64,000 nucleotides of DNA, taken from assembly GCA_905221615.1 (NCBI GenBank), contig CAJNDT010006140.1, positions 1-64,000 of the forward strand, read 5' to 3'. Below are positions 1-11,342 of this stretch, in pieces. The stretch is from Symbiodinium sp. CCMP2592. Taxonomy: Eukaryota; Sar; Dinophyceae; Suessiales; Symbiodiniaceae. The first letter of the stretch is position 1. Every line of letters begins with the position of its first letter. The notes under the pieces were generated by a model. That model was not told the DNA's origin and made no database searches. It saw nothing but the letters and a program-made list of their open reading frames with translations. The position numbers were made by a program, and so were the translations under genes.

Positions 1-540
1 CCTGTATATTCATACGTGTGTGTGCCTTGGCCTTATTACTGTCTTGGTCGTGTTCCGAGTTCTGTCTGTGCTTCTTCTGCTTGTTTTTTTCTGGTTGTTA
101 TAATTATGATTATCACTGTTGCTATTGTGGTTGATGCATTGCTGTTGTTGCTGTTGTTGTTGCTGTTGTTGATGTTGTTGATGTTGTTGTTGTTGCTGTT
201 GTTGCTGCTGCTGCTGTTGTTGGTGTTGTTGTTGTTTGTTTGTTTGTTTGTTGCATGGCTCTGTTTGTTGTTGCAGATACTGCTGTTCGTGTGTTTTGCT
301 AACTCATGTCATTATTATCGTTATTGCTATTGTTTTTGCTATTGTTGTTGTTGGTGGTGGTGGCGTTGTTGCTCTGGTTGTTTGTTGCTGCTGCTGCTGT
401 CGTTGTTGGCGTTGCGGCTGCTGATGCTGTTGTTGCGATGCTTCTTGCTGGGAAAGGAAAGCAGGGTGCTTCACACCCTCACGCCCCGGCTAGGGGCACC
501 TTCAAGTTTGAAAAAAACATCGATTGTGAATAACGTCTCT
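1..540. repeat. TTG/CTG trinucleotide low-complexity block
   Basis: About 131-440 is an imperfect TTG/CTG repeat. It is open in several frames only because the repeat encodes Leu, Cys and Val runs. I see no gene here. The flanks (1-130, 440-540) are unremarkable. Confidence 0.85.
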
Positions 541-1064
541 TCCTAAGCACCGGAATTGATGTAGGAATGTTTTCGCCTGTGCCAGCCCGGTGGTCGGGTA
601 GCCACATCCATCTCACACCCTGAATCCTAAACCCTGTGCTTCGGGCATATTCCATCCTCCCCAAAGCATCGAACCCTGAACCCTAGACTTTCGAAAACAC
701 CATCATTGTGCGCTTGAAGTTGATGGTGTTGAACCTTACTGTTCCCAATCCGCACAGTCCACACGGCAACGAAAGCTCGAAGTTCCAAGCAGACAAGTAG
801 ACTAAGTAGACCCTAGCACGTTAACAAACAAACAAAAGCATTGTTGTTGAAGTTTTAAAGGTATTCAACAATCCCACAAAGAACAGAGAGCAAAAGTAGA
901 AACCAAAACATACTAAAACCATCTTTTATCATTCCTCAACCCTAAAGCTTAAACCCTGAACCCCCCCCCCCTAATAGGAACCCTTACAATAACCCTTATT
1001 GTAGAATCTTATGGGTACCCCTATAAAGGAGCCCTAAATAAACCCTGGTACGAAACCTTAAGTC
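541..1064. other. No gene seen; scattered telomere-like motifs
   Basis: This stretch holds isolated ACCCTAAA-type motifs (about 610-690 and 940-1000) and a poly-C run near 961. I see no exon with splice sites. Confidence 0.6.
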
Positions 1065-1251
1065 CCCAGAGACTCCAATATCCCTTAATTCGGGAATACT
1101 CCTTATATCATCTTAAGGATCCTACTATAACTTAAGGTCTATTCCTTAATTAAGGGATACCCCTAAGCCCTAAACCCTATAGATCCCTTAAAGGATCCCT
1201 TTAAAAGGAACCCTAGGAATTCCTTAATTAAGGGATCTTGGAGTCTCTGGG
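1065..1251. repeat. Palindromic element, family A, copy 1
   Basis: The ends are inverted (CCAGAGACTCCA at the left, TGGAGTCTCTGG at the right). The interior has ATCCCTTAATT-type inverted segments. Related copies lie at 27017, 33049 and 35429. Confidence 0.8.
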
Positions 1252-1299
1252 TTTAGGCCGAGGAACTCATCAGGGCAACTGTCGACCTTCTGTCGGATC

Positions 1300-2300
1300 T
1301 GCAGCGTGAGGATGTCCTCATACTTGAGCCCAAGATCCTCCAAGTGCCTGAGTTCTAAACCCTTTATGGTTTAGGGCTAGGTTTAGGGTTTAGGATGTAA
1401 CGGTTGGGGTATACTTGAGCCCAAGATCCACAAACTGCCTGATTTTCGTGCTTTTAGGGTTTAGGGTTTAGGTGCTGGGTTTAGGATGTAAGGGTTGGGG
1501 TATACTTGAGCCCAAGATCCTCCATTTGCCTGAGCTTCGGGCTTTTTAGGGTGTAGGGCGAGGGTTTAGGCTTAGGGTTTAGGATGTAAGGGTTAGCCCA
1601 AGATCCTCCAAGTGCCTGAGTTCTAAACCCTTTAGGGTTTAGGGTTTAGGTTTAAGGTTTAGGATGTAAGGCTTGGGGCATACTTGAGCCCAAGATCCTC
1701 CAAGTGCCTGAGTTCTAAACGTTTTAGGGTTTAGGTTTAAGGTTTAGGATGTAAGGGTTGGGGTATACTTGAGCCCAAGATCCTCCATTTGCCTGAGCTT
1801 CGGGCTTTTTAGGGTGTAGGGCGAGGGTTTAGGCTTAGGGTTTAGGATGTAAGGGTTAGCCCAAGATCCTCCAAGTGCCTGAGTTCTAAACCCTTTAGGG
1901 TTTAGGGTTTAGGTTTAAGGTTTAGGATGTAAGGCTTGGGGCATACTTGAGCCCAAGATCCTCCAAGTGCCTGAGTTCTAAACGTTTTAGGGTTTAGGTT
2001 TAAGGTTTAGGATGTAAGGGTTGGGGTATACTTGAGCCCAAGATCCTCCAACTGCCTGAGTTCTAAACCCTTTAGGGTTTAGGGTTTAGGTTTAAGGTTT
2101 AGGATGTAAGGGTTGGGGTATGCTTGAGCCCAAGTCTTTCCAACTGCCTGAGTTTCGGATCGGATTTTTAGGGTTGAGGCTTAGGGTTTAGGATTTAAGG
2201 GTTAGCCCAAGATCCTCCAACTGCTTGGGTTCTAAACCCTCGGTGTTTTAGGGTTTAGATTTAGGGTTTAGGATTTAAGGGCTAGGGTGTTCTTGAACTC
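1300..2300. repeat. Telomere-like degenerate tandem array with 263-bp higher-order unit
   Basis: Units combine TTTAGGG-derived sequence with a non-telomeric block beginning CTTGAGCCCAAGATCC. The basic period is roughly 80-95 bp. The segment starting TATACTTGAGCCC at 1501 recurs at 1764 and 2027, giving an exact 263-bp spacing for two complete higher-order copies (1501-1763 and 1764-2026). No coding sequence is visible. Confidence 0.85.
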
Positions 2301-2332
2301 AAGATCTTCAAACGGGCTGAGTTCTAAACCCT

Positions 2333-2444
2333 ACTTGGAGGTTTATGGGTAGATATAACTGGAGTCATAAGTACCCTAATATGGGTTATAAGTATAGTTG
2401 CCCTACTTATGACCCTACTTATAACTGCCCATGAACCTCCAAAT
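2333..2444. repeat. Palindromic element, family B, copy 1
   Basis: The ends are ACTTGGAGGTTTATGGGTAG and its near inverse CTGCCCATGAACCTCCAA. Family B is the commonest palindrome in the window (at least nine near-complete copies). Confidence 0.85.
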
Positions 2445-2856
2445 AGGTTGTAGGGGTTAGGGTTTAAAGTTTAGGGTTTAGTTGAGTTCTAGGCCCTAGG
2501 CTTCAGGGGTTGGGGTCACTGCCTGAGCTCAAGAAATTCAGGCTTTAGGGCTTCTGGGGTTTAAAGGGTCAGCGTTGAGGGTATAAGGGCTTAGGGTTTA
2601 GGCCCTAAGGCAGTGAGCCCAAGAACCTCACCTACCCTTAGGAGCCCTTAGAGTTTTTTTCAGGAGTTTCATGTGGTTTCTGAGGGTCTTCTAGTGCTTT
2701 TACTTCAGGATAACGGAACTAGTTTCGGGCCGTATGGGCTTTCGTTGGATTGTATCGGGATTTATAGGGTGCATTGTAGATGCTGCGATAAATAGAATAA
2801 GTCTGTGCATGATGTACGGTATTCAGGAGAAATACCCTTAGTATGGAAGCTTAACC
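2445..2856. other. No clear gene; 3' flank or intron of the methyltransferase gene
   Basis: Telomere-like motifs run to about 2640, then non-repetitive sequence. On the minus strand this lies downstream of the last methyltransferase exon I can place. Later exons may be here, but none has convincing coding content. Confidence 0.4.
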
Positions 2857-3644
2857 AGAGCTCAGTTGCTTGATGACCCAAGCGTTGTCCCGGCAATTCA
2901 CGTGGCCTGACGGCAGTTAGGGTTTAATTAGAAGTTTAGAGACGCAGACGGACAAGAGTTGCCGTTAGAGTTCAGAATTTACTACTATTTGCTTAAGGAC
3001 CCCCAAAAAATAAAAAATATATTCCTTATGGGGGTAATATAGGGATTCTTATTTTTATTTTTTGGGGGTTTCTTAAGCAAATAGTAGTTTAAGGACTAAG
3101 ACTGAGGGAATGGATTTCAGGCCCACCCGTGACCTGCGCCCGGTTGCCCAGGTATAGCCCAGGATAGAACGATGCCTTTGCGCGCTCCGTTTGCAATGTT
3201 TCGCATGTAGGCATCTTGAAATGCTTCTGGTATGTGCTCCGCCACTTCCAGTGAAAGGACAAGATCGGCCTTGGGAAGCGTCGAGTCAAGCTTGCTCAAG
3301 TCAGCAACTGAACAGAGATTTCTGGAGAAGACTTTCACGGCCGGGTTCCCATCAACACAAGCAGTTTCAAAGCCATGGTCTCTCATGTACAATGCATAGG
3401 CGCCGGTACCCGCCCCATAGTCAGCGAAGGAGTTGCAGTCCCATAACCGTGCGATGTCTCGGATTACCTCGCTGGCACAGTTGTTCAGACCTCCATTTTT
3501 CCGAGAAAGCAGATGAAATACACTGGAAACGCCAGTCCATGCCCCTGTCTCCGGATCAAAGACGGGCTCCCGAAGCTGGATTAGAATAAACAGCAATCCT
3601 GTGAAAAGCAAGACTGCCAGGAAGCGGCACCTTCCAGAGAGCAT
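2857..3644 (-). CDS. SAM-dependent class I methyltransferase, membrane-anchored, two exons visible (3' end uncertain)
   Basis: Exon 1 runs 3644 to 3134 and exon 2 runs 2906 to about 2857. Exon 1 begins with a short basic segment and a hydrophobic helix (residues about 8-24, LAVLLFTGLLFILIQL), probably a signal anchor. It then carries SAM-binding motif I (FADYGAGTGAYALYM), an acidic motif II (CVDGN) and ADLVLSLEVAEHIP, all typical of Rossmann-fold methyltransferases. The sequence WAIPGQPGAG then breaks off, and exon 2 resumes in phase as HVNCRDNAWVIKQLSS, the usual continuation in this family. The donor is GCAG^GTCACG and the acceptor is CCGTCAG^GCC, giving a 227-bp intron (2907-3133). Exon 2 is followed either by a stop four bases past LSS or by another donor (G^GTTAAG), so the C terminus is uncertain. 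The substrate cannot be inferred. Confidence 0.72.
2982..3087. repeat. Palindromic element inside the methyltransferase intron
   Basis: Long inverted ends (CTACTATTTGCTTAAG and CTTAAGCAAATAGTAG), each followed inward by ACCCCCAAAAAATAAAAA or its complement. It lies wholly within the 227-bp intron at 2907-3133. A TTTA direct repeat abuts both ends (2978-2981 and 3088-3091), a possible 4-bp target duplication. Confidence 0.85.
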
Positions 3645-3883
3645 GGCACTACGATGCGCTCCGGCACATCTTCGAAAGCTACGCCTAAACCCTAAACCTG
3701 AACCTTACCTTCGGTCGCTCATTGCTTCACTAAGACTAAGATTGCACCGTCGGTGACTGAACCCCTATACACCCTAAAGCCCTAAACCCTACACCCTATG
3801 TTGAATATAAGCCCCTAAACTACTCAACCCTAAACCCTACATCTGTCATGCTTCAGCCTGACCATGGCAGAACGGCGCTGCGC

Positions 3884-3998
3884 AGGGGCCTTAACAGTTA
3901 GAATGAATGGGGTTTGGGGGTATAATGTAATTACTATATTCACAATAGGGAACTCCCCGAAATAGTATAGGTAATTATTATTCAGGCCTCTATATTAT
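3884..3998. repeat. Palindromic element, family G, copy 1
   Basis: It starts AGGGGCCTTAACAGTTAGAA and ends GGCCTCTATATTA. Similar copies lie at 6457, 22575 and 42873. Confidence 0.65.
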
Positions 3999-4417
3999 CA
4001 GGTTTAGGTTGTTAGGTTTGGAGTTTCTGGGCTCAGGGCTCAGGGTTCAGGGGGTATAACCACAAAAACCTCATGTATCCGACAAGCCATCAAACCGCAA
4101 ACAGCTCCGAATTTTTCGTCGGGGGGTTGGGGGTCTCGACATCGATGTTTGTTGTAACTTTGCCCAGTAGCAGCCGCAAACCCAACTCTTTAGGTCTCTT
4201 GAAGTGACAGACCACGGAAAGGATCATGGGACGGCGACACGGAGTTTATAGTCAGGTAACTATACTCATAGTTACAGGTTTTTAGCCTTAATTACTAAGT
4301 TAAAGTATAATCCTAGCACTAGTCCTCCTAAACCCATGTTCCAACTTTCCGGAATTCGCTGTATTGACAAGATGCTTGCAAGAAAAGGAGCCTACCAGCC
4401 TGGGAAGGGATCTACAT

Positions 4418-4507
4418 TCTTTCTTCTTCAACAACCGGGCCCCACAAAAGTTCAAACTTTAGAAGATAGAGCTTATAATTATACAAGGCGCAAAAGTTTA
4501 AGGTTCC
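4418..4507. repeat. Dispersed repeat, copy 1
   Basis: The segment around TTCTTCAAC...CGGGCCCC...GATAGAGCT is similar to 19869-19951. Both end in AAGTTTAA(A)GGTTCCCC-like sequence. They are diverged copies of an unidentified element. Confidence 0.6.
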
Positions 4508-5407
4508 CCAACCCTAAACCCTAAACCCTCAACACTATCTAAGCATTCTGCGGGTCTCTGGACAGTTTGGACGGGAATGCAGCAGCTTGGCTGAGTCTAC
4601 CGTGGACCGTTCATCTGGGTTTAGGGCTTAGGGTTAGGAACCTTTTTTCAGTTATGTGGGAAAGAATTCTACGGTTTATGGCTCTATAACTAATTATGCA
4701 GGGACTGTAAGGGAGTGATGTTTCCAATTCTGCATGCCCACCATCCCTCCTTCACCGGACTTAGAGGGACGTCAACGACGCCTTTTGCAGCACAGTCGCG
4801 TCTCTCTGTCCCTGCCAAACTAAGTGACACCAAACAACCTACCGTAACGACGTATAAAACTAATCACACCAATGACAACAATAATATTAATAGTAAGGAG
4901 CCCTGATAGGGCATGTTATTTGGCGCCCCTGTAGGCTTTCGGGACGTTTAAGATCTGGGGCTTGCGTTCGTTTCGGGTTTAAGGATCTGTACGATAAGAC
5001 ATGCCCCTAAACCCTAAGCACATCGGATAAGATGTGTGAGCAATCAACCCTCACATCAGGTCATCGTTCTCGCCAGGCTCATCATCGTCCTCGCGAGAAA
5101 CCCCCCAACCCTAAACCGCTAAGGGCTGAGGGTTTAGGGTTCCCCAAAACGGCAACGTCTGAGATTCCAATATTCCCACAATCCTGATTCCTGTCTCGTT
5201 ATTCAGGCCCCTATATTGCAACATGAAGCCTTTCTTACACACAGACTCCACCCGGTGCTGTCCCGATCTTCGCGTGAATCCGGCGGGATCGCTGCGGCAA
5301 GGTCCGCCTGAGGGCTTTTAAGCACGGTTTGAGGGGGTTAGGCGGGTTGAGGGTTTAAGAAATCGCCCTAAAGCCTGAACCCGATATAAGCCATCAAGCC
5401 ACACCAT

Positions 5408-5408
<1 letters not shown>

Positions 5409-5485
<77 letters not shown>

Positions 5486-5813
5486 CCCGGTTCTCGGTTC
5501 ACCGACCCCCCCCCAATGGTATCCCCCCCCCCCCCCCCCCCGCCCTGCAAGCTTTTTCCACACGAGGGCTCACACACCACACCGACCCCCCCCCCCCCCA
5601 ATGGTATCCCCCCCCCCCCCACGCTCCCCAAGCCGAATCTGTGTGTGACTGTGCAAGCTTTTTCCACAAGAGGGCTCGCACGCCAAGCAGACCCACTCCC
5701 GAACCACACCACACCACACCACAGGGAACAAGAAGCAGCCCACAACCACACCACACCACAGGGGGGAGGAGGAACCATTGGGGGGGGGAGGGGGGGGGGC
5801 CGGCCGAACCGGG

Positions 5814-5850
<37 letters not shown>
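5409..5850. repeat. AT-microsatellite-bounded element with inverted ends and poly-C/poly-G tracts
   Basis: An (AT)n tract at 5409-5482 is followed by GATCCCGGTTC. The right side is GAACCGGGATC followed by (AT)n at about 5817-5850, so the ends are inverted. Inside are long poly-C and poly-G runs and a direct repeat (GCAAGCTTTTTCCACA at 5547 and 5653, 106 bp apart). The apparent reading frames are repeat artefacts. Confidence 0.75.
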
Positions 5851-5853
<3 letters not shown>

Positions 5854-6456
5854 TATGCAACTGGGAATACGGTGTGGCGCTTTAGCTCAACGATGTGGAG
5901 TTTGGCATGTCTGGCTGAGCTTTGGATCCATATACAAGAGTCTATGGCTCTTTGGGATTCAGGACGGGTTCCAGGTTTACCACGGACCCTACTACAAAGG
6001 CCCGAATCACAAGACTAGGGCTAGGGTTTGGGGAGACCTTCTACCATAAATGTATGAGGACTCTACCTTCACCGCTCAACATGGCCGTGCACCAGAGTCC
6101 CTTTACGGGAGAGCCCGTAAAGAAGGTACCTTAGTTGATCTGCCTATTGACTAGGATCACCAGCAAGCTGGGAATAAAAAGGGCACTCTTCTTGGTCTTG
6201 GGTAGTCTCTAAGGAAGCCAGCCCATAAAAAGGAGAAAGCGGGCCCACCTTGCGACCTAGTTGACCGTCCTCAAACCCTAAACCCCAACTGCAAAAGGCA
6301 ACCCTGCTTTAGATTTCATTTAACATTTTTGATTCGGCTTTCGGATCTGCTGTGCAGTGCATGAGTGGGAACCTTTTGAACGCCCATGTTGACAGCATGA
6401 CGTGCACAACGACGCGTTGCTGAAGTGAGGCGTGGTTGGTGCTAGCAGCTTGTACT

Positions 6457-6560
6457 ATAGGGGCCTGAACACTTAGAATAGGGTTTTGGGGCCCAATATA
6501 CTATAGTTATTTTAAGGAACCCCCAAACTAGTATTGGTACTTATTTAGGCCCCCATATTA
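6457..6560. repeat. Palindromic element, family G, copy 2
   Basis: It begins TATAGGGGCCTGAACACTTA and ends TTAGGCCCCCATATTA, roughly inverted. Confidence 0.65.
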
Positions 6561-6635
6561 CATGCACGCGCCTGCGATTCCGTGGTCGCAAGTCAGTTCC
6601 ATGTGCAGCTTCGTAGCTAGAAACGTTGGACCCAA

Positions 6636-6737
6636 AGGCTCCATGTACCCCTTATAGTAGGTACTTAGGCCGTAAAGTACCTATATAGAGACCCCTTTAA
6701 GGCCTAAGTATCTACTACATGGGTACATGGAGTCTTA
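6636..6737. repeat. Palindromic element, family J, copy 1
   Basis: Inverted ends GGCTCCATGTACCC and GGGTACATGGAGTC. The interior has the TAGTAGGTACTTAGGCC inversion. Confidence 0.8.
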
Positions 6738-6827
6738 GGGAGACATCAACGCGCAGTCTAAGCCGTCCCCGGGCCATCCTAGGCCGGGACCTCAAAGTTG
6801 TGAACAGGTTTTACATGGACATGTCGA

Positions 6828-6928
6828 AGTTTCCGAAAAGAAGGGTCGACCCTGATATGGTACCCTAAATAGTAGCATGCTTATCATAAGGACCCCAAGA
6901 TACAGTACCCCTAAATTCGAAAACTCCC
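6828..6928. repeat. Palindromic element, family E, diverged copy
   Basis: It runs from AAGTTTCCGAAAAG to CTAAATTCGAAAACT. The internal ACCCTAAATAGTAGCATG and AAGGACCCC blocks match the copies at 36268 and 36771. Confidence 0.7.
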
Positions 6929-7199
6929 AATACGTGCAACGGAGTTAGACGTAGGGTAAACCTATACCCTGAGTTGTCGGCTTACACTTGCAAGGCCCTC
7001 TCACGCAATGCAGGTACAGAATGCTCTTGTCGTGTCCTAATTCTGTAGATGGTTCACCCACAATAATTCCATACTACACTGCGACACCCTCTGTTTCTTC
7101 TGCGAGGTTCTGAGTCCGCCATCCGCGAACATAACCCAAATACCTTCAACTCTACAACCTAAGGAAGACACTGAATGAATGAATTCAGCAGTGTAATAT

Positions 7200-7451
7200 A
7201 GAGATGGACACCGAATTTTTTCTTATGCTATACCCCGCTTTTTCTTATGCTGGACCCGTGGCCGGCTGTGTTTTTATGCTACACCTGCTTTTTCTTATGC
7301 TTGACCGGGGTTTTCTTTATGCTGTGGCTCCTTCCTTTATGCTGACCTAAGTTTTTTTTATGCTTTGTGGGGGGGGCTGCCTAGCCTTTCCTTCCTTTAT
7401 GCTGACCTAGGTTTTTTTCTATGCTCCCTGGGGGGGGGCTGCCTAGCCTTT
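7200..7451. repeat. Cluster of TTTTATGCT motifs (left cluster)
   Basis: Nine TATGCT motifs, mostly preceded by T runs, occur in about 230 bp. They include a 60-bp direct repeat beginning CTTCCTTTATGCTGACCTA at 7331 and 7391. The motif is the complement of AGCATAAAA, which forms the right cluster at 18010-18540. It lies just beyond the 3' end of the MULE transposase gene. Confidence 0.75.
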
Positions 7452-7517
7452 CCTTTCACCAACCTAGCTCGTTGGGTAGTAGTATCGTAAGCGGCAGCAG
7501 CGGCAGCAGTGTCATCG

Positions 7518-10500
7518 TCATCGTTTAGGGGTTAGGGTAGCAGCAGCAGTGTCGTCGTCAGTTTGGGAGTAGTAACAGCAGCACTCGTAGCGGCCGAGAC
7601 CCTGAGCTCTTGTGGCCGAGGTTTCGACCTCGCCAACAAACTTAGGCATAGATTCTTGAGGCATTTCTCCTACAGGCACCGCGCTCCGCAAGCTTTGTTT
7701 CACAGTGGTTCTGGCAGCTTCCGGCGGTTCTGCGCTGTACATTGCAGAAGGTACCGAAGCTTTTAAACGGTGCCGGCCTAAACAGCTTCTGTGCCGAGGC
7801 GGGCTTTTCTGTACGAAGTGCGGCATCGCCACGCAGGCCGCTGCAACCGGCCGCGAGGTCTGACCTCGGGCACGCTTGCAAGATTGGGCGGTCCTCCTTT
7901 GAGCGCACCGACGAATTTTTTCGTGCTCGCATTCCGAGTGGAGTACATGGTGGACGCAGGTGCAGACAACACGTTGCTGCTCCCCGCGGTGTCCACGTGG
8001 CCAATATGCCTGGACCCAATGCCCTTGGCAAACCACACAATGATCCACAAAGTACTTCTTTAGCACCTTGGGATCCAGCTCATGACCTCCCCGTTCCTTG
8101 GGCACGAAGATGCCCGCCTCGACCAGGAGTGCCGTGAGCTCGTCACCATCGCGGTACAGCATGTAGCAGAGCCGGCGGGCGAGCTCCTGCACCGGAACTG
8201 CACTTGCTGGCACACACGGGACGAGGACATGCCTATGCCTCCATGCACCTTTGTCTGAGACTTATATCGTCGTGTGCGGCATGCGCGCGCCTTGTCCACC
8301 GGCGCTGTGGGAGAGGCCAGCACCCAGAAAGTCGTATATTCCGATTCCTCGGTGTTGGGACCTCGAGGCGTGCCGGTACCTTGGTGCGGGAACATTCTTC
8401 ATTGATGGATGCCTTCTACCTCCCTCAAACCCAGCATGTCGACTTCCGTCGTCGCGTAGGACATCTGCCCTCTCCCTTCCTCACCCCCACGCAAGTCAGT
8501 CTACTTGCTGCCGAAGGCACAGACATGAAACTTGACGTAATTCCCCTCGCTACGCTTCGCCCAGTAGTCGACTGCGGGAGAGCGCCCTTGCGTGCGAAGT
8601 GACCCGCTGTTCAGCAAGTAGTCGCCTTCTTCGCTGGGTGCATGCGTCATTTTGATCTTCTTACCCCAGTCAAAAATTTTCAGCCACTTTTTGTAGAGGT
8701 GCTGCAGGCCCGCCAGAGCCGACACCAAGCCGTCCTTGGTGCGATTGAGCTCGGCTTCCCAGGAGCCATGCCGCGCCTCGAGCGGGTTTGTCCCGCCGCC
8801 CGCGCCTGGACATGTGCCGAAGACGCCCGTCCAGAAGCTCGGAAGCCAGAGCTTGGTCGCCCCGCGCGCCGGGGCCTGGACGGTCTTGAAGATGTGATGC
8901 AGGTCAGCCACACTGGCTTGATCGAAGTACTCCTTCTGCAAGTATGTGGCGGCCTGCGTTGGCAAGTTCTCGAAGATGACCTGCCAAACAGCGTCGGCGA
9001 GCTGCACACTTGGCAAACACCTGTGCAGGACGCTGCTTTAGATCTCTGCTCTGTAGGAGTATGTGCGTGATCACTCCTGCAAGTGTTGATTTTTTGAGGC
9101 GCTTGCATGCAGCCCGCCTTCTCTGTCTAAGTTAGTCTTCTGTCTATACTTGATAAGACCCGACCCGTGCACCTCGTCAAATCGGACAAGTGCGACACGG
9201 CTGCCACGTTGGGGTCGCGTTTCTTTCTGCCCTTTGGCTTGGCACTGCCTTGTTGCGCCTTCTGAAACTTGCTCGGCAAGGTCTTGAACAAAGCCTTCTT
9301 GTAATGGAAATAATCACCGATCAGGCGCACGCCCGGGAAAACGTTGCGCCGCGCTGCCGCTATACCGGGTGCATAGTCAGCATGCACGTGCAAAATCTGT
9401 GCCTTCAGGTCAAAGCCAGCGACTTCCTGGCATAACCAGCACAAGTCCTCGAAGCAAGCTGTGACATTATCTTCCCTCTCGGTGTGCACGATGGCTTGCA
9501 TGATCGGCTGCGCTGTGCACGTGTGGGCCAGGTAGGTCTGCCGCCGTCCTTTCAACATGGCCGCGGTCGTGTTCCGCAGACGCGCACTGCTGGTTGCGAA
9601 GCAAAGAGTGATCACGCCGTAGTTGTTTGCCACGGCACCCATCTTCATGTCCACGATGAGTCTGATCCGGTGCTTGGCCGCATCGCGGAGCCGTTGCAGC
9701 ATTCCCGGGCACGAAAGTGGCACGTAAACCCTGCTGTCTTCCACCACGCTGCCGTGCGGCGATTTCAGAACAATGAGACGCGACAAGTCCTCCTCTTTGT
9801 CGAGATCTTGCGGCAAATCCGCCTCCCACGCTTTCACTTCATCCAGGAAAATCTGGATGGGTACCTTTGCGACATGCGAGGTCTGCTTGTTCTTCTGCCG
9901 CAAACGCCTGACAAGGCTGTGCACCTGCTCTGGCTCGCAAGCCAGGTCCAGGTTTGCACGTTCCACAGACTCACGTAGATTCTTCGTCGTGATGGGAACC
10001 TTTGCCTCGGTCATCTCGCTCACAACGTTCTGCAACTCCGCCGACAGCAACCGACCGCCCTGTGCCAGCTTTTTCTTCGCGTGCTCACCTCGATGGCTGA
10101 CGGTGAACTTCCCCTCGCCCGGGCCATCGATGCAGATGGTCACACGCGCAGAGAAAGTACACTTCGGCTTGCATTCGGCACAGGCGCCCCACAGCTTGTA
10201 CACCGACTGCCCAGCCTCGTTCACGAGCCGCTTCGTGGTGAAGGAAACACTGCACGCAGGCTTCGTCTTCAGGCAAAGACGCGCTACCCGCGTGGCCTCC
10301 GGGATGGTCCGGGGAATCTCCTCGTCCTCAAGAGCACCTCTGTTGGCCTCCTGGTAAATCCCTCGGCCAGCATCTGCCTGCGCCGATTGTTCTGGCTGTC
10401 TGGCGTTCTGGCTGGTCTCGCTCGTCTTCTCCTTGGCGGCCTTTGCGTCTGGCTTGTCCGCCAACGCAGGCTCGCGGTGGCCCTGGGCAGCTCCAGACGC

Positions 10501-10930
10501 AACGACGGCTTCAAAGCCCACCGCGCCGTGCACGCCGTGCAGCTCCTGCCCGCTGCCTGTTCCTAGACCGTCACGCGGCGCAGGAAACCCTTTCCTCATT
10601 CCCACGGCCATGGCGGACTCCTCCAGGAAGCCACGGAAGAATTGTAGCGGGATTGCCCATTGACGCGCTGTACTCCGAGCCTGACTCGACATGCTTCCCC
10701 ACCGATGCTTGACGAAGACAGGCCACGCGCCGGGGCGTATGTTCAAGACGCCGAAGTCGTGGCGTTCGAGATATTGCCCCGTTGCCACGAGCTTCTGGTA
10801 TAGGCATCCTCCCGCTTCACGGCATCGCCCGAGTACACATTGCGAAACACAGGCACATTGCGCCCTGCCACATCGGCATAGATGACGGGCCCCGGAGTTG
10901 CTCGCAAAAGCTTGACTGCCACCTCAGCTT
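7518..10930 (-). CDS. MULE (Mutator-like) transposase, split into several segments
   Basis: The longest segment (9127-10788) contains a WRKY/GCM/FLYWCH-like zinc finger (C203-x2-C206 and H232-x3-H236), the first catalytic Asp in LIVDMKMGAV (D380) and the second in HADYAPGIAAAR (D471), followed by VFPGVRLIGDYFHYKKAL, a MULE hallmark. The next segment (about 8501-9003, probable acceptor GTGTGCAG^CTCGCC) holds TNPLEARHGSWE with the third acidic residue. The last segment (7518 to about 8190, probable acceptor GGTGCAG^GAGCTC) carries VCTCVHHVLHSECEH, a CxCx8CxH SWIM finger as found at MULE C termini. An upstream segment (about 10812-10930, IYADVAGRNVPVFRNVYSGD) is in another frame with no obvious intron between, so a frameshift or assembly error near 10810 is possible. 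Order and motifs make the identification strong. Whether the gene is intact is unknown. Confidence 0.82.
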
Positions 10931-11225
10931 CTTCTCGCCCCTACACCAAAGACCATACGTGTCACTACACACACGACGCAAGCAAAGAAGGCTGCTGTGC
11001 AAGGCACGTCCTGCGCGTGAGAAGCCGCAGCCTTGAAAGGCCCCACGGATCGACGCACTCCTGCTCCCTCCCTGGCTCGCCAGCTGGCTCGGCTGATGTC
11101 AACATCCAACATGTTGAAGCCTCGCGCGAGTCGTCGGTGAGTCCATTCCAAAGCCAGTTTGCTCGCAGACGCTGGGATTTCACGTGGCCCGCTTGTGAAA
11201 GGGCGCCGCTCCACGATGGACGCAA
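10924..11225 (-). CDS. Exon-like segment between the protease and the transposase
   Basis: The frame reading PASASKLALEWTHRRLARGF then NMLDVDISRASW (about 11190-11090) looks coding and lies between the USP exons and the transposase on the same strand. It could be a linker exon of a single fused gene, but no splice pair is decisive. I do not recognise a domain. Confidence 0.35.
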
Positions 11226-11342
11226 TGGCTTCTTGGCATATGGTCGTCAGAAGACCTGCGCCGCAAACACGAAGACTTGCCGACTATAACTCTACCGCCA
11301 ACCCCATGCTTCCTTACGCACGCCCAGGACACCGCTTCTATT

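Larger units (their letters stand above)
3645..5400. other. Intergenic or intronic sequence without a supported gene
   Basis: It contains one family G palindrome (3884-3998), a dispersed repeat (4418-4507), short CCCTAAA motifs (3680-3840, 4500-4530, 4990-5130) and otherwise unique sequence. No exon stands out on either strand. Confidence 0.5.
5851..7199. other. Gene-free stretch with dispersed palindromes
   Basis: It contains family G (6457-6560), family J (6636-6737) and family E (6828-6928) elements, plus part of a family D-like sequence near 6166-6220. I saw no convincing exon. Confidence 0.5.

Noticed and set aside
131-546. Long plus-strand frame rich in Leu and Cys.
   Set aside because: Produced entirely by the TTG/CTG repeat; no start context, domain or splice support.
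1321-2120. Repeated CTTGAGCCCAAGATCC resembles the complement of the 3' end of the dinoflagellate spliced leader (CTTGAGCCAAAATGG).
   Set aside because: Only CTTGAGCC matches; the following bases disagree consistently in all copies, so these are not spliced-leader genes or relics.
5318-6049. ORFs with Gly, Pro, His and Ile-Tyr runs.
   Set aside because: They cross poly-C, poly-G and AT microsatellites; no gene is needed to explain them.
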